Assembly (NCBI GenBank): GCA_937958685.1
Contig: CALGNF010000037.1
Coordinates: forward strand, 1 to 5,509
Direction of reading: 5' to 3'
Source of the DNA: an uncultured Caryophanales bacterium
Lineage (GTDB): Bacteria; Bacillota_I; Bacilli_A; Izemoplasmatales; Hujiaoplasmataceae
DNA: 5,509 nucleotides
The notes under the pieces were generated by a model that was not told where the DNA came from, did not search any database, and saw only the letters and a list, made by a program, of their open reading frames with translations. The translations under genes were made by a program, and so were the position numbers. How positions within the stretch are numbered: position 1 is the stretch's first letter; every line of letters begins with the position of its first letter. Positions 1-5,509 of this stretch are shown piece by piece.

Positions 1-49
1 GCGACCCCCGAGATCTACACTCTTTCCCTACACGACGCTCTTCCGATCT
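1..49 (+). other. Illumina P5/TruSeq universal adapter (vector-type contamination)
   Basis: These bases match the 3' 49 bases of the Illumina universal adapter and end at its ligation end, GCTCTTCCGATCT. There is one mismatch at base 7: C here, where the adapter and the copy at the other end of the contig have A. The sequence is synthetic, not genomic, and should be trimmed. Read on the minus strand it adds a false ending to the lon reading frame: the last codons become T-D-R-K-S-V-V followed by a TAG stop that lies wholly in the adapter. Confidence 0.98.
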
Positions 50-1584
50 GTTTGTTTCTTGATCAGGAAGCGCCGGGCAATGTAGAATTTTTCGATTTCA
101 GTATAGGAACTGAGTTCGATGATCTCCATCCGGTCGCGCAGGGGAGCGGGAATGTTTTCCAGGAAATTGGCGGTGGTGATGAACAATACCTTCGAGAGGT
201 CATAATCCTCCTCGACATAGTGGTCGCTGAAATATTGGTTTTGCTCGGGATCAAGGACCTCGAGCAACGCCGAGGAGGGGTCGTTGCGCTCGTTCATGAC
301 GAGCTTGTCGATCTCATCGATCAGGAACACCGGATTGGCGACCTTGGCGCGGATCATCCCATTGATGATCCGTCCGGGCAAGGCCCCGACATAGGTCCGG
401 CGATGGCCGCGGATCTCGGCTTCGTCGTGGACGCCGCCTAGGCTTGTCTTGACGAACTCGCGATTGAGCGCGTTAGCGATCGACTTCGCCAGGGAGGTCT
501 TGCCAACACCCGGAGGGCCGGAAAGACAGAGGATCGTCTGGGGGTTTTTCCCCGTGAGCATCTTGACGGACAAGTATTCGATGATCCTTTCCTTGACTTT
601 TTCAAGACCGTAGTGAGACGATTCGAGTTTCTCGATCGCGATGTTGATATCCTTCTCGTCCTCGGTCATTTTTGCCCAAGGTATCGAGATCAGGGTTTCC
701 AGATACGTCCTGACGACACTTGCCTCGCTCGAGTTCGCAGAAAGGTACTCGTAGCGTTTCAACTCCTTGAGCGCCTTTTCGCGAACACGCTCAGGCATGT
801 CCGAGGCCTCGATCTGCTCCAGTAGCTTCTGCGCGTCGTCTTGTTTGGAATCACCAAGTTCTTCCTGGATCGCGCGCATCTTTTCGCGCAGATAGTATTC
901 CTTTTGGTTTTGGTCTGCCGATTTCCGCACCGACTCGTTGATCTTCGATTCGATCGACTGCAGGGTTTTTTCCTTTTCGATGTCCTGAAGAATATATTGA
1001 AGGCGTTTGTTGATGGAGTTGGTGAGCAGGTATTTGGCCCTTTCGTTCTCGGAAATCCGAAGTTCGGAGGCGATCAGGTCGCAAAGTTTGTCACTGGTGA
1101 TGCCGCTTTGCATCGCGTCAAGGACCTTCTTGGCATCGCGGAACAGGAATGAGGCGCTCTCCACGGTTTCCTTGGTGACCATTTTGAGCAGGACCTGTTC
1201 CTCGTCAAGACTTTCAGGATGGAGCACCATCGAGGTGAAATCGATCAGATAATACGGTTCCTTGGTGATGAGGTCATGGATCTCGACGCGGGTGATCGGC
1301 TCGAATTTGATCTTGAAATTGCCGTTGGGAAGCTTGATTTTGACGGAAATCCGCGCCAAAAGTCCGACCGCGAGAAAATCTTGGAACTCCGGTTCAGTGA
1401 TTTCGGGATTGTGTTGGAAAACCAGAAGAACGTGGCCGTCACGGTTGTTTTCCGCCTCGAAAATCGCGTTTTTGGAAAAATCACGGCCCACTTCGACCCG
1501 AACATCCGCTCCCGGGAGAAAAACCACCCCGCGGACGGGTACCGCCGGCAAACGGTCGCTATAAAGTCTATTTGCTTCGTACAT
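50..1584 (-). CDS. lon: ATP-dependent protease Lon (LonA type), N-terminal part, cut by contig end
   Basis: Lon is a cytoplasmic AAA+ serine protease that forms a hexamer, unfolds damaged or regulatory proteins with ATP and degrades them. About 511 real residues are present. Residues about 10-205 are the substrate-binding LON domain (LPAVPVRGVVFLPG near the start), about 205-300 a helical, charged linker, and from about 300 the AAA+ module. Walker A GPPGVGKT is at 356-363 (Lys362), Walker B FLIDEIDK has Asp423/Glu424, and the sensor-1 Asn473 lies in TTANF. The DEAEIRGHRRTYVGALPGRI block is typical of LonA. The AAA+ lid and the whole protease domain with the Ser/Lys dyad are missing because the contig ends. 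I chose ATG at 1584-1582, with AGAGGTGA five bases upstream; an in-frame GTG at 1593-1591 is possible but would use up that site. Numbered from this ATG, the motif residues fall at the same numbers I recall for E. coli Lon. The frame runs on to base 28, but everything past base 50 is adapter. Transcription is probably from its own promoter at 1622-1651. Confidence 0.96.
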
Positions 1585-1589
1585 CACAT

Positions 1590-1597
1590 TCACCTCT
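1590..1597 (-). promoter_or_regulatory. Ribosome binding site of lon (decides start)
   Basis: On the minus strand this reads AGAGGTGA, close to the consensus AGGAGGTGA, with five bases before ATG at 1584. It supports that ATG over the in-frame GTG at 1593-1591, which overlaps the site. Confidence 0.7.
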
Positions 1598-1621
1598 TCC
1601 TCGTGCGTTCTGTCCAGTTTT

Positions 1622-1651
1622 ATTTTACCATATTTCGCCAGATTGTGACAA
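1622..1651 (-). promoter_or_regulatory. Predicted sigma-70/SigA promoter of lon
   Basis: On the minus strand the -35 box is TTGTCA (1651-1646, one mismatch to TTGACA). An 18-base spacer follows, then the -10 box TAAAAT (1627-1622, one mismatch). TGG directly before the -10 box gives an extended -10 (TGn). Transcription would start near 1615, leaving a leader of about 30 bases. I see no CIRCE element (HrcA) and no clear CtsR repeat nearby, so heat-shock control by those repressors is not supported. Confidence 0.65.
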
Positions 1652-1672
1652 TGATATCAACTGCCGATTAGC

Positions 1673-1721
1673 AAAAGAACCCCTCAAAGGCTTATGCTTG
1701 ACGGCCTCCAACAGGATTCTT
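1673..1721 (-). terminator. Possible Rho-independent terminator of tig
   Basis: About ten bases after the tig stop, the minus strand reads AAGAATCC (1721-1714), which can pair with GGGTTCTT (1682-1675) through eight pairs including one G-U. An inner GGAGGC/GCCTTT helix is also possible (two G-U pairs, loop of 12). A short T run (TTCTTTT) follows. The stem is imperfect and the T tract is interrupted, so this is only moderately convincing, but the place, between tig and the lon promoter, fits. Confidence 0.45.
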
Positions 1722-1730
1722 GATTGATGC

Positions 1731-3035
1731 CTATGCTTCCTTGCGGTTGATGATGGCCTTGGCTACGAGGAGATCGAGAGCTTTCTTGTACACGACTTCC
1801 TCGATGATCGCCGTTTCTGGAATCGCTTTCTTGACCTGTTCGATCGACACGTTCTGCGAAGCATACTGCTCGGTGATCTCCTGGTACTTGTCTTCGATCT
1901 CCGTTTTGGTGGCTTCCAGTTGTTCCCGCTTGCCGATCGCTTCGATCACCATTTGCTGGCGAAGCGTCCGCTCGGCCTGTTTCTGCATGTCTTCCTTGTA
2001 GGTCTCCTCGGTTTTGCCAAGGTACTGGAGATAGAGGGCAAAATCCAAATTGTATTGTTTGATCTGCCGGCGGTTTTGCTCGTCAAGCCGTTTGATCTCT
2101 TCCTGAACCATCGCTTCAGGGATCTCGAATTCAGCGTTGTTCGTCGCTTGTTCGACGACGGAACTCAAAACATGACCTTCCGCTGCCTTTTGCTTCTCGG
2201 TGTTGAGCACGGACTGGATGTGCGCTTGGTAGGCGGCCACGGTCTCGACACCCTCGATTCCCAGATCCTTGACGAACTCGTCGGTCAATTCGGGAACGAT
2301 CCGTTCCTTGATCTCATGAAGGGTCACTTGGAAGATGGCAGCTTTGCCAGCCACTGTCGGTTCATGATAATCGGCCGGGAAAGTGACTCTGATCTCGCGG
2401 GTAGTCTCCGCCTCCATGCCGACCAACTGCTCTTCGAAACCGGGAATGAAGCGTTTGGAGCCGATGATGAGCTCAAAGTTTTCCGAGGTTCCGCCCGCAA
2501 ACGGTTCGTTGTCGATCGATCCCGAATAATCGATCACGGCGGTGTCGCTCTCGGATAGAGGACCGGATTCTTTCAAGACCATCTCGGCATTGCGCTCCCG
2601 CTCCTGGTTGATCCGGGCATCAACTTCCGCTTTCGAAGCCGTTTCCGGCAGACCGTCGACTTGCAGTTCCAGGTACTTGCCCAGTTTGACTTCCGGCTTG
2701 ACCGCAACCGTGACTTTGTAGGTGAAATCGCTGCCGCGTTTGACGGAGGCGACGTCCAAATCGATCTGTGGCTGGCTGACGACCTCGATGTTGTTTTCGA
2801 CGACGACATCGTAATATGTGTCCTGCAGAGCGTGTTGGATCGCTTCTTCATACAGTGATTCCACACCATACTTCGCTTCGTAGATATTCCTTGGGGCTTT
2901 GCCTTTGCGAAAGCCTTTGATCTCAACCTTCTCGTTCATCACCTGGAAAGCGTGGTCGAGAGCATGTTCAAATTGCGCACTGGTTACGGTAACCTCAAAA
3001 TGGACGCGCGAGCCACTTAATCTGTCAATTATCAT
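1731..3035 (-). CDS. tig: Trigger factor, ribosome-associated chaperone and peptidyl-prolyl isomerase
   Basis: Trigger factor docks on ribosomal protein L23 at the exit tunnel, shields nascent chains and has prolyl isomerase activity. The gene is complete at 434 residues, the usual length. Residues 1-115 form the ribosome-binding domain, with the signature GFRKGKAPR at 41-49. Residues about 158-243 form the FKBP-like isomerase domain, with the strand VIDYSG at 167-172 and FIPGFEEQLVGM at 196-207. Residues about 248-434 are the helical C-terminal chaperone arms, rich in Glu, Lys and Gln. The start is ATG at 3035-3033 with GGAGGA seven to eight bases upstream; the stop is TAG. It stands apart from the upstream membrane gene by 73 bases with its own promoter, and a possible terminator follows, so it is probably mainly monocistronic. 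clpX, its frequent neighbour in Bacillota, is not next to it; lon follows directly. Confidence 0.98.
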   Translation of the reverse strand: MIIDRLSGSRVHFEVTVTSAQFEHALDHAFQVMNEKVEIKGFRKGKAPRNIYEAKYGVESLYEEAIQHALQDTYYDVVVENNIEVVSQPQIDLDVASVKRGSDFTYKVTVAVKPEVKLGKYLELQVDGLPETASKAEVDARINQERERNAEMVLKESGPLSESDTAVIDYSGSIDNEPFAGGTSENFELIIGSKRFIPGFEEQLVGMEAETTREIRVTFPADYHEPTVAGKAAIFQVTLHEIKERIVPELTDEFVKDLGIEGVETVAAYQAHIQSVLNTEKQKAAEGHVLSSVVEQATNNAEFEIPEAMVQEEIKRLDEQNRRQIKQYNLDFALYLQYLGKTEETYKEDMQKQAERTLRQQMVIEAIGKREQLEATKTEIEDKYQEITEQYASQNVSIEQVKKAIPETAIIEEVVYKKALDLLVAKAIINRKEA

Positions 3036-3041
3036 CGGTAA

Positions 3042-3047
3042 TCCTCC
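3042..3047 (-). promoter_or_regulatory. Ribosome binding site of tig
   Basis: GGAGGA on the minus strand, with six bases before the ATG at 3035. It is a strong Shine-Dalgarno match and fixes the start of tig. Confidence 0.8.
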
Positions 3048-3067
3048 ACGAAATCTTCACTCGTAAC

Positions 3068-3096
3068 ATTATAGCAAACACCCGACGGTAATGCAA
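3068..3096 (-). promoter_or_regulatory. Predicted extended -10 promoter of tig
   Basis: The minus strand shows a perfect -10 box TATAAT (3073-3068) preceded by TGC, giving TGCTATAAT, an extended -10. At 17 bases upstream lies TTGCAT (3096-3091), a weak -35 (TTG conserved). The extended -10 can make up for the poor -35. The start would be near 3061, giving a leader of about 25 bases that includes the ribosome binding site. The site lies wholly between the stop of the membrane gene and tig. Confidence 0.7.
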
Positions 3097-3108
3097 TCTT
3101 TTTACTTC

Positions 3109-4023
3109 CTAAACGACTTTTTCAAAAATCGTCTTCAGTCGCGTAGGCAGCTTTTTGATGGATTCGGCGAGAACACCGGGCAAAAGGGTCACGGCTTCGG
3201 CGAAGGCCATGCGGCGGATCTTGTTCTTGGGAACACCCTTCAGGTTCATGAACAGGTAGTTGCGGCAAATGATGCCGACACGCAGCGACAACAGGGCATT
3301 GCCCATGCCCTGGGCCAGAGAGCCGAGTATCGTTTTGACGAACGGCAGGTCCGCGAGGGCGTTGATCCCCTTGTTGGGAAACAGCTCGTTCAAATTGATG
3401 TCTTCCAGGCTTTCCGCGATGATGGCGGAGGTCAGGATGGTGAAGGACAGGCGGCCAAGCGCCGAATACGACGGCCGGAAGCCGCACTTGAGCACCAGTT
3501 CCTTGATCAGTTTCAAATTGATGACGAAAACGGCGATCGCATCCAGCCGGCCATTCTGGCTGATGGCCGTCGACAGAAACACGCTCTCCGCGTTCTGGAT
3601 GATGATCTTGTTCAACTCTTTTTTGATTGTCTGGTCAAAGACGACGCTCAGCGATTGTTTCAAGGCCAGGGGGTCGTTGAGGCTCGCCGTCAGCGATGCC
3701 TTTTCATCATCCGAGAGATATGGCTCAAGCGCCAGGTTTTTCGTCACCTTGCGGTACATGTGAAAGTTCTTCCTCGCGTTGTCTTCTTCGTTGAAAAGGC
3801 TGTCCATCGAGAAGGTTGGCGAGAAGATGATCAGAAACAGCGGTCGCACAACCAGAAGGTAGAAAAAGATGACGGCGATGCCATAAAAGGCGTAAGCCAG
3901 ATATGGATGAATCAGGGTCAACCTTTCGCCCAATTCCAAGACGCTGCTCACGATGACAAGAATGGCAAAGAAGACGGCGCCGATCCCGATGGTTATCCAG
4001 AATGCCTTACCCAGTTTTTTCAT
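3109..4023 (-). CDS. YcjF/DUF697-like membrane protein of unknown function
   Basis: Complete, 304 residues. Two hydrophobic segments near the N-terminus (about 8-30 and 40-68) should anchor it in the membrane. They are followed by a charged region (70-140) and a more hydrophobic C-terminal half. Residues about 140-262 resemble the DUF697 region of E. coli YcjF as I remember it: an Ala-Glu-Ser helix before a GRLDAIAVFVINLKLIKEL stretch (158-176), then CGFRPSY (180-186), and AQGMGNALLSLRVGI (237-251) in place of the YcjF AQGIGAGLLTARLGI. Members of this family often sit beside a YcjX-like or other GTPase; none is visible here. It ends basic (KLPTRLKTIFEKVV). Its ATG overlaps the ribF stop as ATGA (4020-4023), and AGGAGGG four to five bases upstream lies inside the last ribF codons, so it is translated from the ribF message. 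No biochemical role is established from this sequence; the family call is fairly sure, the function unknown. Confidence 0.82.
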   Translation of the reverse strand: MKKLGKAFWITIGIGAVFFAILVIVSSVLELGERLTLIHPYLAYAFYGIAVIFFYLLVVRPLFLIIFSPTFSMDSLFNEEDNARKNFHMYRKVTKNLALEPYLSDDEKASLTASLNDPLALKQSLSVVFDQTIKKELNKIIIQNAESVFLSTAISQNGRLDAIAVFVINLKLIKELVLKCGFRPSYSALGRLSFTILTSAIIAESLEDINLNELFPNKGINALADLPFVKTILGSLAQGMGNALLSLRVGIICRNYLFMNLKGVPKNKIRRMAFAEAVTLLPGVLAESIKKLPTRLKTIFEKVV

Positions 4024-4029
4024 GATGCC
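4020..4029 (-). promoter_or_regulatory. ATGA stop/start overlap of ribF with the membrane gene
   Basis: The ribF TGA (4022-4020) shares bases with the next ATG (4023-4021). Just upstream, bases around 4028-4034 read AGGAGGG on the minus strand, within codons for Ser-Arg-Arg-Ala. This gives the membrane gene its own strong ribosome binding site and couples it to ribF. Confidence 0.85.
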
Positions 4030-4934
4030 CTCCTTGACTTAAGATATTCTTGCACTTCTTGTTCGTCGCGGTGCAATTGCTCGATGAGTTCGGTTTGCGT
4101 TTGAAACCGCATTTCCTCACGAATGTAGTGGATGAAAGCAATCTCGAGTTCCTTGCCGTAAAGCTGTTCGTCAATTCCGATGATATGTGCTTCCAGGGTG
4201 AGCTTGTCGCCGCCAAAAGTGGGGTTATAGCCGATGTTGGTCATGGCGGTGTACAAGAGGCCGTCCACCCGGATCTGGGTGAGATAGACACCGCTTTTGG
4301 GCAGATAATAGCCGTCGTAATCGATGTTGGCGGTGGGATAACCTAGCAAGCGTCCCCGGCCTTTTCCCGGAATCACGCGTCCCTTGATCAGGTACTTGTT
4401 GCCGAGCAGCCGGTTCGCCAGTTCGATGCGGCCGGCGGAAAGGAGATCCCTGATCCGGCGCGATCCGACCTTCTTGCCGAAATACCGGAGTTCGGGAACG
4501 ACGATCGTCTTCCCGGGAAGCAACTTTTCCAGCAGCACGACATTGCCACGCCCATAACGGCCGAACGTGTAGTCAAACCCGACGATCAATTTCCGCGAGG
4601 GCTCCAAAAACCGCTTGACGAAGGTCTCTGCCTCGAGTCCGATCAGATCGTCGTCGACCTCGAGAACAAAGAAGTAATCGAAGCCGGAGATCCGCGCCCG
4701 TTCGATCTTGTCTTTCATCGGTGTCAGCGCATCGTATTTTTCCTTGTTTATGTATGAAAGGATGCTGGTCGAGAAGGTTACCAATCCGGTTTTAGCTCCT
4801 TCGGTCCTGGCTGCTTCCAATGTGACCTCGAACAGCCGGCGATGGGCGAGATGCATGCCGTCAAAGAACCCCAGGCAAAGACAGAGACCGGTTATCGGGA
4901 TGTCCTCATGGGCGCGCAGATGATATGCAATCAT
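4020..4934 (-). CDS. ribF: Bifunctional riboflavin kinase / FMN adenylyltransferase (FAD synthetase)
   Basis: This cytoplasmic enzyme phosphorylates riboflavin to FMN and adenylates FMN to FAD. It is complete at 304 residues, normal for the family. The N-terminal nucleotidyltransferase domain (about 14-170) shows GFFDGMHLAH at 22-31, the counterpart of GxFDGxHxGH, then FDYTFGRYGRGN at 120-131 and GSRRIR at 157-162, the counterpart of SSTRIR. The C-terminal kinase domain (about 178-300) has GRLLGYPTANID at 194-205 with the PTAN ATP/metal motif, GVYLTQIRVDG at 215-225, NIGYNPTFGG at 233-242, and the expected catalytic Glu248 in LEAHII. Two adenylyltransferase motifs differ from consensus (HLAH for HLGH; GSRR for SSTR), while the kinase motifs look intact. 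The start ATG at 4934 overlaps the truB stop as ATGA with no good Shine-Dalgarno, suggesting coupling by re-initiation. truB-ribF is a common pair in Bacillota. No FMN riboswitch is seen, as expected inside an operon. Confidence 0.96.
   Translation of the reverse strand: MIAYHLRAHEDIPITGLCLCLGFFDGMHLAHRRLFEVTLEAARTEGAKTGLVTFSTSILSYINKEKYDALTPMKDKIERARISGFDYFFVLEVDDDLIGLEAETFVKRFLEPSRKLIVGFDYTFGRYGRGNVVLLEKLLPGKTIVVPELRYFGKKVGSRRIRDLLSAGRIELANRLLGNKYLIKGRVIPGKGRGRLLGYPTANIDYDGYYLPKSGVYLTQIRVDGLLYTAMTNIGYNPTFGGDKLTLEAHIIGIDEQLYGKELEIAFIHYIREEMRFQTQTELIEQLHRDEQEVQEYLKSRRAS
4931..4934 (-). promoter_or_regulatory. ATGA stop/start overlap of truB with ribF
   Basis: The truB TGA (4933-4931) and ribF ATG (4934-4932) share bases. 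No clear Shine-Dalgarno lies at normal spacing before the ATG (the nearest purine-rich run, GAGGAT, is about 15 bases away), so ribF is probably translated by ribosomes ending on truB. Confidence 0.8.
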
Positions 4935-5463
4935 GCCAGTTTCACAGACATCCTCATGATGTCTTTCTCCTTGTCATAATGATAGATGGCAAGCGGCCGG
5001 TCGCCCTGATCGACGATGAGCGTATCGCTCAGCCGGGAAAACAAGGCCTTCGGCAGCCAGGCTCCGTTGTCAACCTTGACGGCAATGTCGTCGCCAACGC
5101 GCAGCCGGGGCATTTTCAAAGCCGGCAGCGGATCAAGCAGTTGATATTCGCCGCCGGCGAGGGCTTCGGCGGTAACGGCGGTTGCGATGGAATATTCGCC
5201 GATGCGGGTCCGCCTGAGGGCGGCAAGAGTGCCACCGGTGCCCAGAGCGGTTCCCAAATCACGGGCCAGCGCCCTGATGTATGTGCCTTTGGAGACAACA
5301 CAGGTGAAATCGAGATGAATCTCGCCGTCAATCGGCCGATTGATGGCGATTTGGGAGAAACTGTGAATCATGATCTCCCTAGGTTCGACCTCCGGAAGGG
5401 CTTTTTGCTTGCGGGCGAGTTCATATAGTTTGGCACCATGAACCTTGATCGCCGAAAACGCCG
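4931..5463 (-). CDS. truB: tRNA pseudouridine-55 synthase TruB, C-terminal part, 5' end missing
   Basis: TruB converts U55 in the T-loop of tRNAs to pseudouridine. The frame is open from the adapter junction to the TGA at 4933-4931, giving about 176 residues of the roughly 300 usual. It begins AFSAIKVHGAKLYELARKQ, the conserved PxxSAxKxxGxxxYxxAR block, so the methionine at 5371 is internal, not the start. Next comes VVSKGTYIRALARDLG with ALRRTRIGEYS shortly after, the family's RNA- and active-site-contacting motif. The rest is the small C-terminal domain (LLDPLPAL, then VDNGAWLP). The N-terminal third with the catalytic Asp lies beyond the contig, so activity cannot be judged from motifs. 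The stop overlaps the ribF start as ATGA. Read further upstream the same frame enters the adapter and gives the false peptide TLSLHDALPIS. Confidence 0.96.
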
Positions 5464-5509
5464 AGATCGGAAGAGCGTCGTGTAGGGAAAGAGTGTAGAT
5501 CTCGGTGGT
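5464..5509 (-). other. Illumina P5/TruSeq universal adapter, reverse complement (contamination)
   Basis: From AGATCGGAAGAGCGTCGTG to the window end, 46 bases match the reverse complement of the Illumina universal adapter exactly. With bases 1-49 it makes an apparent terminal inverted repeat that is purely technical. It should be trimmed; truB then ends at 5463. Confidence 0.98.

Noticed and set aside
50..1584. A natural protease-less Lon or split AAA+ protein
   Set aside because: The frame ends exactly where the adapter begins, and the stop codon is adapter sequence.
1585..1730. CIRCE (HrcA) or CtsR operator upstream of lon
   Set aside because: Neither the TTAGCACTC-N9-GAGTGCTAA repeat nor tandem GGTCAAA boxes can be found in the gap.
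1920..2558. Plus-strand open frame of 212 codons opposite tig
   Set aside because: It is a shadow of the complete, well-conserved tig gene; no ribosome binding site or family resemblance seen.
3046..3066. Hairpin in the tig leader that could mask the ribosome binding site
   Set aside because: Only four Watson-Crick pairs plus G-U pairs, and the predicted transcript start near 3061 would remove part of the 5' arm.
3113..3132. Inverted repeat ACGACTTTTTCAAAAATCGT at the 3' end of the membrane gene as a terminator
   Set aside because: The stem is almost all A-T with a tiny loop, lies inside coding sequence for the C-terminus, and lacks a following T run on the minus strand (only TTT).
3091..4104. 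Long plus-strand open frame of 337 codons opposite the membrane gene
   Set aside because: It mirrors the membrane gene, has low-complexity polar composition with no recognisable domain, and the minus-strand product matches a known family and has ribosome binding and coupling signals.
50..5463. tRNA, rRNA, riboswitch, CRISPR array or a new defence system
   Set aside because: Coding sequence fills nearly all of the window, gaps are at most about 146 bases, and no cloverleaf, spaced repeats or defence-type domains were seen on either strand.
1..5509. Terminal inverted repeats suggesting a linear plasmid, phage or transposon
   Set aside because: Both ends are Illumina adapter; no transposase, integrase or replication gene is present.

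Overview
This window is a metagenome- or draft-assembly-type contig carrying ordinary bacterial housekeeping genes, with Illumina adapter sequence left on both ends. Bases 1-49 and 5464-5509 are the two orientations of the same P5/TruSeq-type universal adapter, so only 50-5463 is genomic. The gene at each edge (lon on the left, truB on the right) is cut exactly at the adapter junction; the cuts are assembly limits, not biological truncations.

All five genes lie on the minus strand. In transcription order they are: truB (3' part, tRNA pseudouridine-55 synthase), ribF (riboflavin kinase/FAD synthetase), a YcjF/DUF697-like membrane protein, tig (trigger factor) and lon (5' part, ATP-dependent protease). 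The first three form a tight block: truB/ribF and ribF/membrane gene each share a 4-base ATGA stop/start overlap, so they are probably one translationally coupled operon. tig follows after a 73-base gap holding an extended -10 promoter with a perfect TATAAT. lon follows after about 146 bases, which hold a plausible imperfect terminator for tig and a good promoter for lon. No gap exceeds 300 bases and I see no unexplained long non-coding stretch.

Functionally, the right half joins tRNA modification, flavin cofactor synthesis and an uncharacterised inner-membrane protein. The left half is protein quality control: tig folds chains as they leave the ribosome, and lon degrades misfolded ones. In many Bacillota the order is tig-clpX-lon; here clpX is not between them, as in some Mollicutes-related lineages. 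The truB-ribF pairing, strong AGGAGG-type ribosome binding sites, extended -10 promoters, roughly even base composition and use of TGA as stop (TGG for Trp) suggest a Bacillota/Mycoplasmatota-related bacterium with the standard code. That placement is an inference and I cannot name a genus.

I found no novel defence, mobile or RNA system. The points most worth checking are the adapter ends and the false peptides they create, the YcjF-like gene coupled to ribF, and altered adenylyltransferase motifs in RibF.
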